Notes: generated by a model from the sequence alone, not told the origin. 64,000 bases of DNA from an uncultured Pseudomonas sp. (GCF_913777995.1 NZ_CAJYVE010000016.1:62001-126000); one strand, 5' to 3'. Shown: positions 28,563 to 38,736, counted from the stretch's first letter. A program made the numbers and translations.

Positions 28563-29153
28563 TCAGAGCGCGGCGCGCGAAGCCAGAAAATCCTTTTCGA
28601 GTTCCAGCAGGTCCTTCTTGCGGTCCTTGAGCTTTTTCGCAGGTGTCCCGAAGTACACCCCCCACTCGGGCAGGTCCTTGCTGACCAGCGACAAGGCCCC
28701 CACCGACGAACCCTCACCGATGCTCAGATTGGGCAGGATCACCGTACCGGAACCGATGATCACGTGACGGCCAAGCCTCACGGGGCCTGCCGTGACGCCG
28801 GTGTATTGCGGATCGACCGTAGGGTTGGTCAGGAACCGCCCCGTGTAGTCATCGGTGCGGCTGTAGATCCTGACACCTTGCGACAGGCCGCTGAAGTCCT
28901 CCATGGTGATGCCAGCCCCGGCGGACAGCAATGAATAGCCGCCGATGTGGATAAACGAGCCGAGCGTCAGCCCTCCCTGGTCACCTGCCACGATGGTGGT
29001 GTAGCCGTCGATTCTGACGTCGTTGCCAATGGAAATATTGTGCAAGCCCAGAATGGTGCAGTTCTTGGCGATCAACACGTTACTGCCCAGGCTCTTGAAG
29101 CCGAAGTCGCGCAGTTCGTGCTCGGTGTAATAACCCACATCAAAAGGATTCAT
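28563..29153 (-). CDS. Hexapeptide-repeat acyltransferase
   Basis: 196 residues. It is a left-handed beta-helix protein with repeated hexads (VLIAKN, ISIGND, LTLGSF, VRLGRH, VIIGSG, LSIGEG). The C-terminus (YFGTPAKKLKDRKKDLLELE) is typical of sugar O- or N-acetyltransferases of the galactoside acetyltransferase type. An ATG start (MNPFDVGYY) was chosen over a TTG five codons upstream. It faces the glycosyltransferase gene. In viosamine-type glycans an acyl group is added to the 4-amino group, so it may complete the flagellin sugar; this is inference. Confidence 0.8.
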   Translation of the reverse strand: MNPFDVGYYTEHELRDFGFKSLGSNVLIAKNCTILGLHNISIGNDVRIDGYTTIVAGDQGGLTLGSFIHIGGYSLLSAGAGITMEDFSGLSQGVRIYSRTDDYTGRFLTNPTVDPQYTGVTAGPVRLGRHVIIGSGTVILPNLSIGEGSSVGALSLVSKDLPEWGVYFGTPAKKLKDRKKDLLELEKDFLASRAAL

Positions 29154-29310
29154 GGCCAGCCACTTCAAATAGAAATACTTAACGACTCAATAACTATCCC
29201 TACCCGCTTGGCTTACGGTACACCGCCCGCCAGAAGGCCATGGACATTGCCTGGCCTCCTTTAGAGGTATAGCAGTTCACACGCTATTGCACGAATGGCT
29301 GTTCGGTCTC

Positions 29311-30003
29311 TCAAGGCAGGTAAAGCGTGAACAACGCGCCACCCAACTCACCACCGTTGGCCAGTTCCACGCGCCCCGGCACGCCATTGCGCGAATGCAG
29401 CGCGGCGATGTGCCCGGCGAAGTAGAGCCCCAGGCCGGTGCTGCCGTTCAGCGGATCGATGCCCTGCACCAGGGTCTGCTGCTGCTCGATCATCGCCTCC
29501 GGGAAACCGCGGCCATCGTCGTTGATGCTAATGGTCAACTGGCCGCCCTGCTCGCCAGCACGGATCACGATGGCCCGCTGCGCATAGCGGATGGCGTTGA
29601 CCAGCACGTTGTTGAGCACCGAGCCGACCAGCTCGCGGTCGAAGAAACCCAGCGGGCTCTGCGGATCGACTTCGTAGCTGGCGGTCAGGCCGCGACTGTT
29701 CAGGACATCCTGGTGATGCACCAGCTGAGCCTCGAGGAAATCATCCAGGTCGTGGTAATCCGGGCGCATCGGCAGCTGGTTGACGCCCAGTTTGTAGAGC
29801 CCGAGCAATTGCACCAGCATGCTGTTCAGCCGCGCGAACTCGAACTCGACCACGCCGTGCTCGGGGCTGTCGAGCTGTTCGGGAGACAGGCGCTCCTGCC
29901 AGTGGCTATGCGCCTGGCTCAGGATCGACAGGGAATTCTTCATGTCGTGTACCGCGGAGGCGATGACCATGGAGAAATCCAGTCCCTGCTCTTGTTCACT
30001 CAT
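29311..30003 (-). CDS. Small soluble sensor histidine kinase
   Basis: 230 residues with no membrane segment and no input domain. The H-box is at the extreme N-terminus (SAVHDMKNSL, His19). The ATPase domain has the N-box NVLVNAIRYAQ, DDGRGFPEAM and GSTGLGLYFAG. Its ATG overlaps the stop codon of the upstream response-regulator gene by 4 bases (ATGA), so the two are translationally coupled. The start MSEQEQGLDFS was chosen because of this overlap. With no sensor domain, it probably takes its signal from a partner. Confidence 0.9.
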   Translation of the reverse strand: MSEQEQGLDFSMVIASAVHDMKNSLSILSQAHSHWQERLSPEQLDSPEHGVVEFEFARLNSMLVQLLGLYKLGVNQLPMRPDYHDLDDFLEAQLVHHQDVLNSRGLTASYEVDPQSPLGFFDRELVGSVLNNVLVNAIRYAQRAIVIRAGEQGGQLTISINDDGRGFPEAMIEQQQTLVQGIDPLNGSTGLGLYFAGHIAALHSRNGVPGRVELANGGELGGALFTLYLP

Positions 30004-31601
30004 GCTCCGAAGGCCCTCTCCTTGAGTTTCTGATAGCGCTCGAAACGCGCGTCGCTGTCTGGCATCTTGCCGACCATGGTCAGGCAGGTGCGGCATTCCT
30101 GAAGGTTCGCGGCGGTCAAGGTCTGGCCGGGATGCAACAATGCCTGAGCCAGGTTGAGGGCGATACTGATGTTCTTCGGCTGCAGGGCCAGGGCCTTGCG
30201 GAACAGCTCCTGGGCCTCGGCCAACTGGCCGGCCTTGTAGCTGCGAACCCCCTGGACGTTGAGGTCCAGGGCGGTCTTGTTGGCACCCAGGATCTCCGGA
30301 TCATCGGTAAGGCTCGACAGGCTCTTCATGACCTGCGGATCGTCACCGTAGATCTCGGCGGTGTTCTTCAGCACGCTGGCACCCGCCTGCTCCTGCCCCA
30401 GCTGCTTGAGCTGGGTGGCCACCAGCATGGCCGCGTCAGCGCTCAGGAACTGTTCCATGTTGCCCAGCCGCGCCACCGCCTGCTCGGTCAGCTTGGCGGC
30501 GGTTTCCGGGTCCGAATGCTGCAGGCTGGCGGCCTTCATCAGCCGCGTACGCACCTGCAGGCCTTCATCTTCGGCGTGCTCCTTGGCCACGTCGCCCAGT
30601 GCCTGGTTGATTTCCACCCGAGCACGGGCATCGAGCCCGGCATCGCCGCCCTTGTTGATCAGCGCGTGGGCCAGGCCCAGGTTGGTTTCCGGGTTCTTGA
30701 AGCGCGAATGCTGGCCCTGGGAAACCGCCTGGCGGTAGGCCCGCGAGGCGCTGTCGAAGTCCTGGTTGTCCATCGCCAGCTTGCCCAGCATGGTCTGCCG
30801 GCGCACCGCCAGCGGCGACAGGCGCACGGCACTTTCCAGCACGCTCTGGGCACGCTTGGTGTCGCCACGGGCGATCAGCGTCTCGGCCAGGCCATCGAGC
30901 AAGGCGGGGAACATCGGAAACGCCTTGCTGGCTTCCTGATAGACCGTCTCGGCCTCGGCGGTGCGGTTACGCTTGAGCAGCAAGGTGCCGAGCATGCCAT
31001 AGGCCCAGGGCGTCGGGCGGTCGGCGAGGATCGACTTGAGCAGGGTCTCCAGCGGTTCGTGCTGGTTGAGGTCACGCAAGGCGGCAGCCTTGTAGCGCAG
31101 GCACAGCGGCGCCAGACGCGGGTCCTGCTTGGCCAGGTTGACGCAGGCCGCCAGCACTTCAGCGGGCTTGCCACGATCCAGGGCCTGGAAGATCGGCCGA
31201 AGCAGGTTCTTGCGCTGCACCAGCTTCTCAAGACGCTGCGCCAGCCCGGCGCGGTTGAAGGGCTTGGTCAGGTAGCCATCCGGCTCCCATTCCAGAGCAC
31301 TCATGACCATCGCCTGGCTGTTCTCGGCGGTGACCATGATGAATACGCTTTCATAGCTCAGCAGCCGCTCGGTCATCAGGTCTTCGAGCACGTGCTGGCC
31401 GTTCTTGCGGCCATCGCCGAGGTTGAAGTCATGCAGGACGAAGTCATAGCGCTTCTGCGAACACATGCGCAGGGCCTGCTCACCGTTGTCGGCCGTATCC
31501 ACTTCCTTGACGCCCAGTTCGCGCAGCATGGACCTGACCGAACTGCGGAAGTCGGAAAAGTCATCGACGATCAGAAAGTTTTTTTGGTTGTACGCCAGCA
31601 T
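30000..31601 (-). CDS. Response regulator with TPR effector domain
   Basis: 533 residues. An N-terminal receiver domain (1-125) has acidic Asp13/Asp14, the probable phospho-acceptor Asp58 (YDFVLHDF), Thr91 and Lys113 (YLTKPFN). It is followed by a long alpha-helical region with TPR-like repeats (for example ALIARGDTKRAQSVLESAVRL and GQLAEAQELFRKALALQPKN). No DNA-binding domain is present, so output must be through protein contacts. The start MLAYNQKNFLIVDD was chosen (GGGA 6 bases upstream) over an ATG six codons earlier. It is coupled to the histidine kinase gene downstream. Confidence 0.9.
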   Translation of the reverse strand: MLAYNQKNFLIVDDFSDFRSSVRSMLRELGVKEVDTADNGEQALRMCSQKRYDFVLHDFNLGDGRKNGQHVLEDLMTERLLSYESVFIMVTAENSQAMVMSALEWEPDGYLTKPFNRAGLAQRLEKLVQRKNLLRPIFQALDRGKPAEVLAACVNLAKQDPRLAPLCLRYKAAALRDLNQHEPLETLLKSILADRPTPWAYGMLGTLLLKRNRTAEAETVYQEASKAFPMFPALLDGLAETLIARGDTKRAQSVLESAVRLSPLAVRRQTMLGKLAMDNQDFDSASRAYRQAVSQGQHSRFKNPETNLGLAHALINKGGDAGLDARARVEINQALGDVAKEHAEDEGLQVRTRLMKAASLQHSDPETAAKLTEQAVARLGNMEQFLSADAAMLVATQLKQLGQEQAGASVLKNTAEIYGDDPQVMKSLSSLTDDPEILGANKTALDLNVQGVRSYKAGQLAEAQELFRKALALQPKNISIALNLAQALLHPGQTLTAANLQECRTCLTMVGKMPDSDARFERYQKLKERAFGA

Positions 31602-31834
31602 CCAGTGTCCCGTCTCCATAGCGGCCAGAGGCCAGGCAGATGAACGCCCGACAACCCGACCCGATTCTGAGGGCGCCGATCATAACCAACGGCATAACGC
31701 CATCAAACGATTTTCGAACACCCGTTCGGCCGCCTGCCTGTCATCACAAGTTAGCAAAGCCAATGAGTTTTTCGACCTGCAAGCGGGAAACTGTAGCGAC
31801 GGATCACAAAAGTGCGGAAACAGACAGGCTGAAA

Positions 31835-31865
31835 CCTCGACCACAGACAGTTTCTGCAGTCGAGG
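31835..31865 (-). terminator. Weak hairpin after the SH3-domain gene
   Basis: CCTCGAC and GTCGAGG form a 7-bp stem with a 17-base loop, 21 bases after the stop of the downstream-pointing gene. On the minus strand it is followed by only TTTC, so termination would be weak. The rest of the 31602-31885 gap shows no gene. Confidence 0.3.
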
Positions 31866-31885
31866 CGGCAGCGACAGCGGTGCGA

Positions 31886-32566
31886 TCAGACCCAGCCGTC
31901 GTTGCGCTTCTTGCGTCGGGTCATCGCCGGAAGGATCAGGCCGACCAGCAAACCGGCACCGGCGATGCTGCCGCCGTAGACCATGTAGCTCATCAGCGCC
32001 TGCTGGTTCTCGACCCCCAGACGCGCCTGGGTGTCACGCAGCTCGGATTGCGCCTTGCTCAGTTGTTCGGAAAGCGCCTTGTTGCGCGCCTCAAGCTCGT
32101 CGACCAGCGCCTTGCGCGAGTCCAGGGTTTCCTGCATGCCCTGCACGCGATTCTTCCAGGTGTCGTCGATCTTCGCCAACTGGTCGGTCAGTTGCGCGAC
32201 CTCGGCCTTCAGTTGCGGCAGGCGTTCGAACTGGCCCGGCTCGTCCTGCAGGTCACTGGTGAGGATCCATACGACGCTGCCGCCCTCGCCGCGAATCTGA
32301 CTGTAGGCGCCCTGAGTGCCGAGCAGTTCGACCTTCTGCCCGGACTTGAGCGTACCGACGATACGGTGACCATCGGTAGGCCCGCTGCGTACATAGGTGT
32401 TGAGGCTGTCGCTGACCCACCGATCATTTTCGGCAGCCTGCAGTGTCTGGGGAAGCAGCAGGCCCAGGGCAGCCAGCAATGCACCGGCCTTGAGGCAGCG
32501 GCGCGGTGAATCGGAGAGGTTCAGGGTCTGAACGCGGGCCAGCAGTGCGGAAAGGTGACGGGGCAT
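31886..32566 (-). CDS. SH3-domain protein with coiled coil and C-terminal membrane anchor (YgiM/TIGR04211-like)
   Basis: 226 residues. A long signal region (hydrophobic GALLAALGLLLPQTLQA) is followed by a bacterial SH3 domain (about 47-110: VRSGPTDGHRIVGTLKSGQ, VELLGTQGAY). Next come a coiled coil (about 115-190) and one transmembrane helix near the C-terminus (YGGSIAGAGLLVGLILPAM) with a basic cytoplasmic tail RRKKR. This order matches the YgiM family of periplasmic proteins anchored in the inner membrane. The start was set at MPRHLSALLARV, and the upstream extension has no signal-peptide character. It is divergent from ppnN across a 475-base gap. Function unknown. Confidence 0.8.
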   Translation of the reverse strand: MPRHLSALLARVQTLNLSDSPRRCLKAGALLAALGLLLPQTLQAAENDRWVSDSLNTYVRSGPTDGHRIVGTLKSGQKVELLGTQGAYSQIRGEGGSVVWILTSDLQDEPGQFERLPQLKAEVAQLTDQLAKIDDTWKNRVQGMQETLDSRKALVDELEARNKALSEQLSKAQSELRDTQARLGVENQQALMSYMVYGGSIAGAGLLVGLILPAMTRRKKRNDGWV

Positions 32567-33041
32567 GGCATTGACTATCTTGACTGAATGAAACAAAGGC
32601 TCCGTCGGTGTTGCATGAACAATCGGCAAGTGAAGCCAAGGCAAGCCGCCTTTACATACAAGACCTGGAACGGGCCAGCGCACGATGGGCATTGGCTGTG
32701 CAACTCCCACAGGAGCCGGATGTCTGCTGAAACAGACGCTTCGCCAGCCCTTCATGAGCGCTGGCGGGTGCAAGCCGTGGAAAATCCATCGGTCTACAGA
32801 CCCTGTAAAAGGTGTCAGGTTCACTACCGGCCGGCGGTCGTGTCAATTTTCCGTGCTGGCGGGCACGCCACGCCGGCGGTCCGGCACCGGCGGCGGCGAC
32901 TTGTGCAGCGCCAGTGCTCGGGCGGTTTGCTTTCCTGTCACGCAGCCAGCAAGAATAGTCCCCAGGCGTGAACGTCCCTGATGCTCACCATCAAGATGCC
33001 AAAGGCCCAGGGCCCGCGGCATGGCTCTAATGGAAAATAGA
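32567..33041. other. 475-base gap between divergent genes
   Basis: It must hold the promoters of the SH3-domain gene and of ppnN, but no clear -35/-10 pair stands out. Two adjacent hairpins are visible: GTCTG/CAGAC (32722-32737) and CGCCAGC/GCTGGCG (32742-32766). No open frame in it looks coding. Confidence 0.5.
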
Positions 33042-34415
33042 ATGATCCCAAGACAAGTGATTAACGCCTCGGTCAGCCCCAAGGGCAGCCTTGAAACACT
33101 TTCCCAGCGCGAGGTCCAGCAGCTCTCCGCCGCCGGCTCCGGCAGCGTGTACTCCCTGTTTCGCCAGTGCGCCCTGGCCATCCTCAATACCGGCGCCCAC
33201 GTCGACAACGCCAAGACCATTCTGGAAGCCTACGAGAACTTCGAAGTCCGTATTCATCAGCAGGACCGCGGCGTGCGCCTGGAACTGCTCAATGCCCCGG
33301 CCGACGCCTTCGTCGACGGCGAAATGATCGCCAGCACCCGGGAAATGCTGTTCAGCGCCCTGCGCGACATCGTCTACACCGAAAGCGAGCTGGACAGCCA
33401 GCGCATCGACCTGAGTTCCTCGCAAGGCATCACCGACTACGTCTTCCACCTGCTGCGCAATGCCCGCACCCTGCGTGCCGGCGTCGAGCCCAAGCTGGTG
33501 GTGTGCTGGGGCGGTCACTCGATCAACACCGAGGAATACAAGTACACCAAGAAGGTCGGCCACGAGTTGGGCCTGCGTAGCCTGGACATCTGCACCGGCT
33601 GCGGTCCGGGCGTGATGAAAGGCCCGATGAAGGGCGCGACCATCGCCCACGCCAAGCAGCGCATCCACGGCGGTCGCTACCTGGGCCTGACCGAACCGGG
33701 CATCATCGCCGCCGAGGCGCCCAACCCGATCGTCAACGAGCTGGTGATCCTGCCGGACATCGAAAAGCGTCTGGAAGCCTTCGTGCGCGTCGGCCACGGC
33801 ATCATCATCTTCCCCGGCGGCGCCGGCACCGCCGAAGAGTTCCTCTACCTGCTCGGCATCCTCATGCACCCGGCCAACCAGGACCTGCCCTTCCCGGTAT
33901 TTCTCACCGGGCCGAAGAGCGCTGAACCCTTCCTGCGCCAGCTCGATGCCTTCGTTCTGGCGACCCTCGGCGAAGCGGCGCAGAAGCACTACCGGATCAT
34001 CATCGACAACCCGGCCGAGGTGGCGCGGCAAATGGCCCAGGCACTCAAGGAGGTCAAGCAGTTCCGCCGCGAGCGCAACGACGCCTTCCACTTCAACTGG
34101 CTGCTGAAGATCGACGAAAGCTTCCAGCACCCCTTCGACCCGACCCACGAGAACATGGCACGCCTGAAGCTGGACCACGACCAGCCGCCCCACGAGCTGG
34201 CCGCCAACCTGCGCCGCGCGTTCTCCGGCATCGTTGCCGGCAACGTCAAGGACAAGGGTATCCGCCTGATCGAGGAGCACGGGCCTTACCAGATCCACGG
34301 CGACCCGGCGATCATGGGCCCGCTGGACAAGCTGCTGCAGGCCTTCGTCGAACAGCACCGCATGAAGCTGCCAGGTGGCGCGGCCTACGAGCCCTGCTAC
34401 CGCGTCGTCAGCTGA
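33042..34415 (+). CDS. ppnN: Pyrimidine/purine nucleotide 5'-monophosphate nucleosidase
   Basis: 457 residues, matching E. coli PpnN (YgdH, 454) along its length. The LOG-family nucleotide-binding motif is PGGAGTAEE, with GCGPGVMKGPMKGA upstream and a conserved C-terminal FSGIVAGNVKDKGIRLIEEHGPY. It hydrolyses nucleoside monophosphates to base and ribose 5-phosphate; the E. coli enzyme is a (p)ppGpp target. The start at MIPRQVINASVSPKGS follows the family; ATGs 12 and 21 bases upstream cannot be excluded. Confidence 0.95.
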   Translation: MIPRQVINASVSPKGSLETLSQREVQQLSAAGSGSVYSLFRQCALAILNTGAHVDNAKTILEAYENFEVRIHQQDRGVRLELLNAPADAFVDGEMIASTREMLFSALRDIVYTESELDSQRIDLSSSQGITDYVFHLLRNARTLRAGVEPKLVVCWGGHSINTEEYKYTKKVGHELGLRSLDICTGCGPGVMKGPMKGATIAHAKQRIHGGRYLGLTEPGIIAAEAPNPIVNELVILPDIEKRLEAFVRVGHGIIIFPGGAGTAEEFLYLLGILMHPANQDLPFPVFLTGPKSAEPFLRQLDAFVLATLGEAAQKHYRIIIDNPAEVARQMAQALKEVKQFRRERNDAFHFNWLLKIDESFQHPFDPTHENMARLKLDHDQPPHELAANLRRAFSGIVAGNVKDKGIRLIEEHGPYQIHGDPAIMGPLDKLLQAFVEQHRMKLPGGAAYEPCYRVVS

Positions 34416-34421
34416 CAGTCT

Positions 34422-34447
34422 GTGGGCGCGATTCCGGTCGCGCCCAC
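34422..34447. terminator. Hairpin between convergent ppnN and pobR
   Basis: A perfect 10-bp stem, GTGGGCGCGA with TCGCGCCCAC, has a 6-base loop and lies 7 bases after the ppnN stop. There is no T-run on either side, so it may be a REP-like palindrome that protects 3' ends rather than a true intrinsic terminator. Confidence 0.5.
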
Positions 34448-34469
34448 TGCCGCATCGCTCTCCTGCCCC

Positions 34470-35336
34470 TTATCGCTGCTCGCGAAACTGCCGGGGCGAC
34501 ATACCCGTCGCGCGCTTGAAGAACCGTGTGAAATAGGCCGGTTCCGAGAACCCCAGGCTGTCGGATACCTGATTGATGGTCATGGTCGTGTAGATCAGGT
34601 TGCGCCGTGCCTCCAGCAGCAGCCGCTGGTTGATCACCTGCAACGCCGACTGGCCGCTCAGGCGCCGACATAACGCATTGAGGTGCGCTGCGCTGATACC
34701 CAGGCACCGTGCATGCTCGTCGATCGGCCAGTGCAGGCGAAAACTCGACTCCAGCTGATGCATGAACGCCTGCAGGTGCTCACGTCCGCGATCCGGAGCG
34801 GCCACCTCTGCGGTTGGTTGGCCGCCCTGGCGATGCAGCCAGACCATCAACTGACTGATCAGCGCCTGCAACATCAGTTCACGGCCCGAGCGCAGTTGCA
34901 GGTACTCCTCGACAATGGCGCTGAACAGCCGATCCACCGGCTGCCCGTCGCCTGCCAGCCGGTGACAGCGCGCCTCACCCAGCGCCAGGCCATCGAGGGC
35001 CGCTTCCATTCGTTCCACCAGCGGCATGGCCAGGGTCAGGATATGCCCCTGGATGTCCTCGGCAAACTTGAAGGTGTGCACGCTCAGCGCGGGCACCACC
35101 AGCAGTACCGGGCCGTCCACTTCATGTACCTGGTCCTCGACCTTCAAATGCGCATGCCCCGTACGCACGAACAGCAGTTGCACCAGATCGCCGTGCCGAT
35201 GCGGCTTGATTTCCCAATCGTGCAGGCTGCTGCGCTCGGCAATGGATTCGCAGTGGATCAGGTCTGGCGTGGGCCAGGCGGTGGTTTCTCCATAGAGTTT
35301 GAAGACCGGAACAGGACTGGCAGGCGGCTTGATCAT
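34470..35336 (-). CDS. pobR: AraC-family activator of 4-hydroxybenzoate hydroxylase
   Basis: 288 residues. A cupin-like effector domain (about 20-150, HRHGDLVQLLFVRTGHAHL) is followed by a C-terminal double helix-turn-helix of the AraC/XylS type (about 190-285). The latter has ISAAHLNALCRRLSG and the signature VSDSLGFSEPAYFTRFFKRATGMSPRQFR. It is divergent from pobA in the arrangement known from Pseudomonas, where this AraC-type PobR activates pobA with 4-hydroxybenzoate. Confidence 0.92.
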   Translation of the reverse strand: MIKPPASPVPVFKLYGETTAWPTPDLIHCESIAERSSLHDWEIKPHRHGDLVQLLFVRTGHAHLKVEDQVHEVDGPVLLVVPALSVHTFKFAEDIQGHILTLAMPLVERMEAALDGLALGEARCHRLAGDGQPVDRLFSAIVEEYLQLRSGRELMLQALISQLMVWLHRQGGQPTAEVAAPDRGREHLQAFMHQLESSFRLHWPIDEHARCLGISAAHLNALCRRLSGQSALQVINQRLLLEARRNLIYTTMTINQVSDSLGFSEPAYFTRFFKRATGMSPRQFREQR

Positions 35337-35363
35337 GGGAGGAAGGCATCCTCGAAAAGTCCA

Positions 35364-35387
35364 GATAATGCGCTCGATAGTGCCTTC
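35364..35387. promoter_or_regulatory. Candidate PobR operator (tandem repeat)
   Basis: Two consecutive 12-mers, GATAATGCGCTC and GATAGTGCCTTC, agree at 9 of 12 positions. Tandem direct repeats are the usual operator form for AraC-family activators. They lie in the pobR-pobA intergenic region. Confidence 0.4.
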
Positions 35388-35409
35388 TTATCCGCCATTC
35401 ATCCATTAA

Positions 35410-36666
<1,257 letters not shown>

Positions 36667-36833
36667 TCTGACGCTTGAAATGCCTTCGGCCGGTCTTTGG
36701 GGTCGGCCCGGGCATTGTGCAAGGCAACAACAACGGCGCCATGCAACAGTGCAAGGCGCCAAAGCCTTTTGCTTGACAGGGCCATAAGATCGGCAGGCTG
36801 CCTAACAACAACAAGCCTCGAGGCCCGACTGTC

Positions 36834-38156
36834 ATGTCCGATTCTCCGATCCGCGCGGTCGGCGACGAGGATGGCAACGCCATCTATCGCCGCATCACCC
36901 TGCGCCTGATTCCCTTCATCTTCGTCTGCTACCTGTTCAACTACCTGGACCGCGTCAACGTGGGCTTCGCCAAGCTGCAGATGCTCGACGCGCTGAAGTT
37001 CAGCGAGACGATCTACGGCCTGGGCGCCGGGATCTTCTTCATCGGCTATGTGCTGTGCGGCCTGCCCAGCAACCTGGCACTCAACCGCTTCGGCCCGCGG
37101 CGCTGGATCGGCCTGATGATGATCACGTGGGGGACCTTCTCCACCTGCCTGCTGTTCGTCACCACGCCCACCGAGTTCTACGTGCTGCGTTTCCTCACTG
37201 GCATGGCCGAGGCCGGTTTCTTCCCTGGCATCGTGCTGTACCTGTCGCGCTGGTACCCCAACCAGCGGCGTGGGCGGATCATGGCGCTGTTCATGTCGGC
37301 CATTCCGGTCTCCGGCCTGCTGGGTGGGCCTTTCTCGGGCTGGATCCTCAACCACTTCGCCGCCGGCCAGGGCGGCCTGGAAGGTTGGCAGTGGATGTTC
37401 CTGATCCAGGGCCTGCCCACCGTGGTGCTGGGCCTGATGGCCTTCGTGCTGCTGTGCGACAAGGTCGAGGACGCCGGCTGGCTGACTCCCGAACAGCGCC
37501 AGCGGGTGCGCCATGACGTCACCCAGGATGAACTGGCCCGCCCAGTGCAGGCCAACTCGTCCATCGCCAGCGTACTCACCACGCCGCTGATCTGGGTACT
37601 GGGCTTCATCTACTTCTGCATCCAGAGCGGCGTGTATGCGATCAACTTCTGGCTGCCGTCGATCATCAAGAACCTGGGGTTCAGCGACAACCTGGTGATC
37701 GGCTGGATCAGCGCCCTGCCCTACCTGCTGGCCGGCGTGTTCATGCTGCTGGTGGGCCGTTCGGCCGACCTGCGCAACGAGCGCCGCTGGCACCTGGTGG
37801 TGCCGATGCTGATGGGCGCACTGGGGCTGATGATGGCCGCCAACTTCGCCGCCGTGCCGGTACTGGCGATTGCCGGGCTGTGCATCGCGACCATGGGCGC
37901 GCTGACCGGCCTGCCGATGTTCTGGCCATTGCCGACCGCCCTGCTGAGCGCCAGCGTGGCGGTGGCCGGGCTGGCCCTGATCAACTCCATCGGGCAGCTG
38001 GCCGGCTTCCTCAGCCCTTACCTGGTGGGCTGGATCAAGGACCAGACCGGCTCCACCACCGTGGCGCTGTATACCCTGGCGGCGCTGACCATCGTCGGCA
38101 GCCTGACCGCGCTGCGCCTGAGCCGGCCACAAGGCCCACGCGTCGCGACCGCCTGA
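36834..38156 (+). CDS. MFS transporter, anion:cation symporter family (aromatic acid uptake)
   Basis: 440 residues, 12 membrane segments. The family signature LDRVNVGFAKLQM and FGPRRWIGLMM are present with MAEAGFFPG; these mark the phthalate/tartrate/HpaX-type ACS transporters. It is clearly similar to HpaX encoded at 44583. Position after pobA and before the hpa genes suggests uptake of 4-hydroxybenzoate or a hydroxyphenylacetate. AACAACAA motifs occur at 36726 and 36804, 20-110 bases before the ATG. A strong bidirectional terminator follows. Confidence 0.88.
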   Translation: MSDSPIRAVGDEDGNAIYRRITLRLIPFIFVCYLFNYLDRVNVGFAKLQMLDALKFSETIYGLGAGIFFIGYVLCGLPSNLALNRFGPRRWIGLMMITWGTFSTCLLFVTTPTEFYVLRFLTGMAEAGFFPGIVLYLSRWYPNQRRGRIMALFMSAIPVSGLLGGPFSGWILNHFAAGQGGLEGWQWMFLIQGLPTVVLGLMAFVLLCDKVEDAGWLTPEQRQRVRHDVTQDELARPVQANSSIASVLTTPLIWVLGFIYFCIQSGVYAINFWLPSIIKNLGFSDNLVIGWISALPYLLAGVFMLLVGRSADLRNERRWHLVVPMLMGALGLMMAANFAAVPVLAIAGLCIATMGALTGLPMFWPLPTALLSASVAVAGLALINSIGQLAGFLSPYLVGWIKDQTGSTTVALYTLAALTIVGSLTALRLSRPQGPRVATA

Positions 38157-38175
38157 CGACGCACAGGCCGCAACG

Positions 38176-38205
38176 AAAAAGCCAGACCCGCGGGTCTGGC
38201 TTTTT
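38176..38205. terminator. Bidirectional Rho-independent terminator
   Basis: A perfect palindrome (AAAAAGCCAGACCCG and its complement) forms a 10-bp GC-rich stem with A/T runs on both sides. It serves both the MFS gene (stop at 38156) and hpaR (stop at 38223). Confidence 0.93.
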
Positions 38206-38222
38206 CATGCGCTGCACCCAAC

Positions 38223-38645
38223 TCAGGGCTCAATGCGCTTGAGTTCGTGCAGCAGGTCCAGCAACTGTTGCATCTTCTCTTCGCCGAACTGTGCCTGGAT
38301 GCGCTGATAGTTGCGCTCCATGTCTTCGCTCATCGCCACGAAGCACTGCTGGCCCTGCTCGGTGAGCCCGACCAGCATGCGCCGCTGGTCGTGCGGCGGC
38401 TTCCAGCGGCGCACGATACCGTCGCGCTCCAGGCGCGCCAGTACCCCGGTCATGCTCGGCTTGAGAATGCAGGCCTGCTCGGCCAACTGATAGCTCTCCA
38501 TCTCGCCATGCTGGCGCAGGATACGGATCACCCGCCATTGCTGTTCGGTCAGGCCGTGCTCGTTCAGAGAGGGGCGGAAGAACGCCATGGCCGCTTCGCG
38601 GGCCTGTAACAGGGTAAGGGTCAGGGAAGGTCTTGGGGTCGGCAT
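38223..38645 (-). CDS. hpaR: MarR-family repressor of homoprotocatechuate degradation
   Basis: 140 residues. It is a MarR-type winged helix with the HpaR signature (SYQLAEQACILKPSMTGVLARLERDGIV) and the wing RRWKPPHDQRRMLVGLT. HpaR represses the meta-cleavage genes until hydroxyphenylacetate or homoprotocatechuate binds. It is separated from hpaA by a 363-base gap. A palindromic TGATAATTAACA at 38725 lies in its own promoter region, suggesting autoregulation. Confidence 0.93.
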   Translation of the reverse strand: MPTPRPSLTLTLLQAREAAMAFFRPSLNEHGLTEQQWRVIRILRQHGEMESYQLAEQACILKPSMTGVLARLERDGIVRRWKPPHDQRRMLVGLTEQGQQCFVAMSEDMERNYQRIQAQFGEEKMQQLLDLLHELKRIEP

Positions 38646-38724
38646 GATCTTTTTACGATGGCCGATGCGGGACCGGCGATGGGAGGGCTTGGACTGTCAG
38701 GCAACGCCGGGGACTATAGCCCAA

Positions 38725-38736
38725 TGATAATTAACA
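38725..38736. promoter_or_regulatory. Candidate HpaR operator at hpaR
   Basis: TGATAATTAACA is an imperfect palindrome (TGwTAATTAwCA) placed between the possible -35 and -10 elements of hpaR. Its TTAACA half recurs three times in the hpaG promoter region. Confidence 0.45.
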
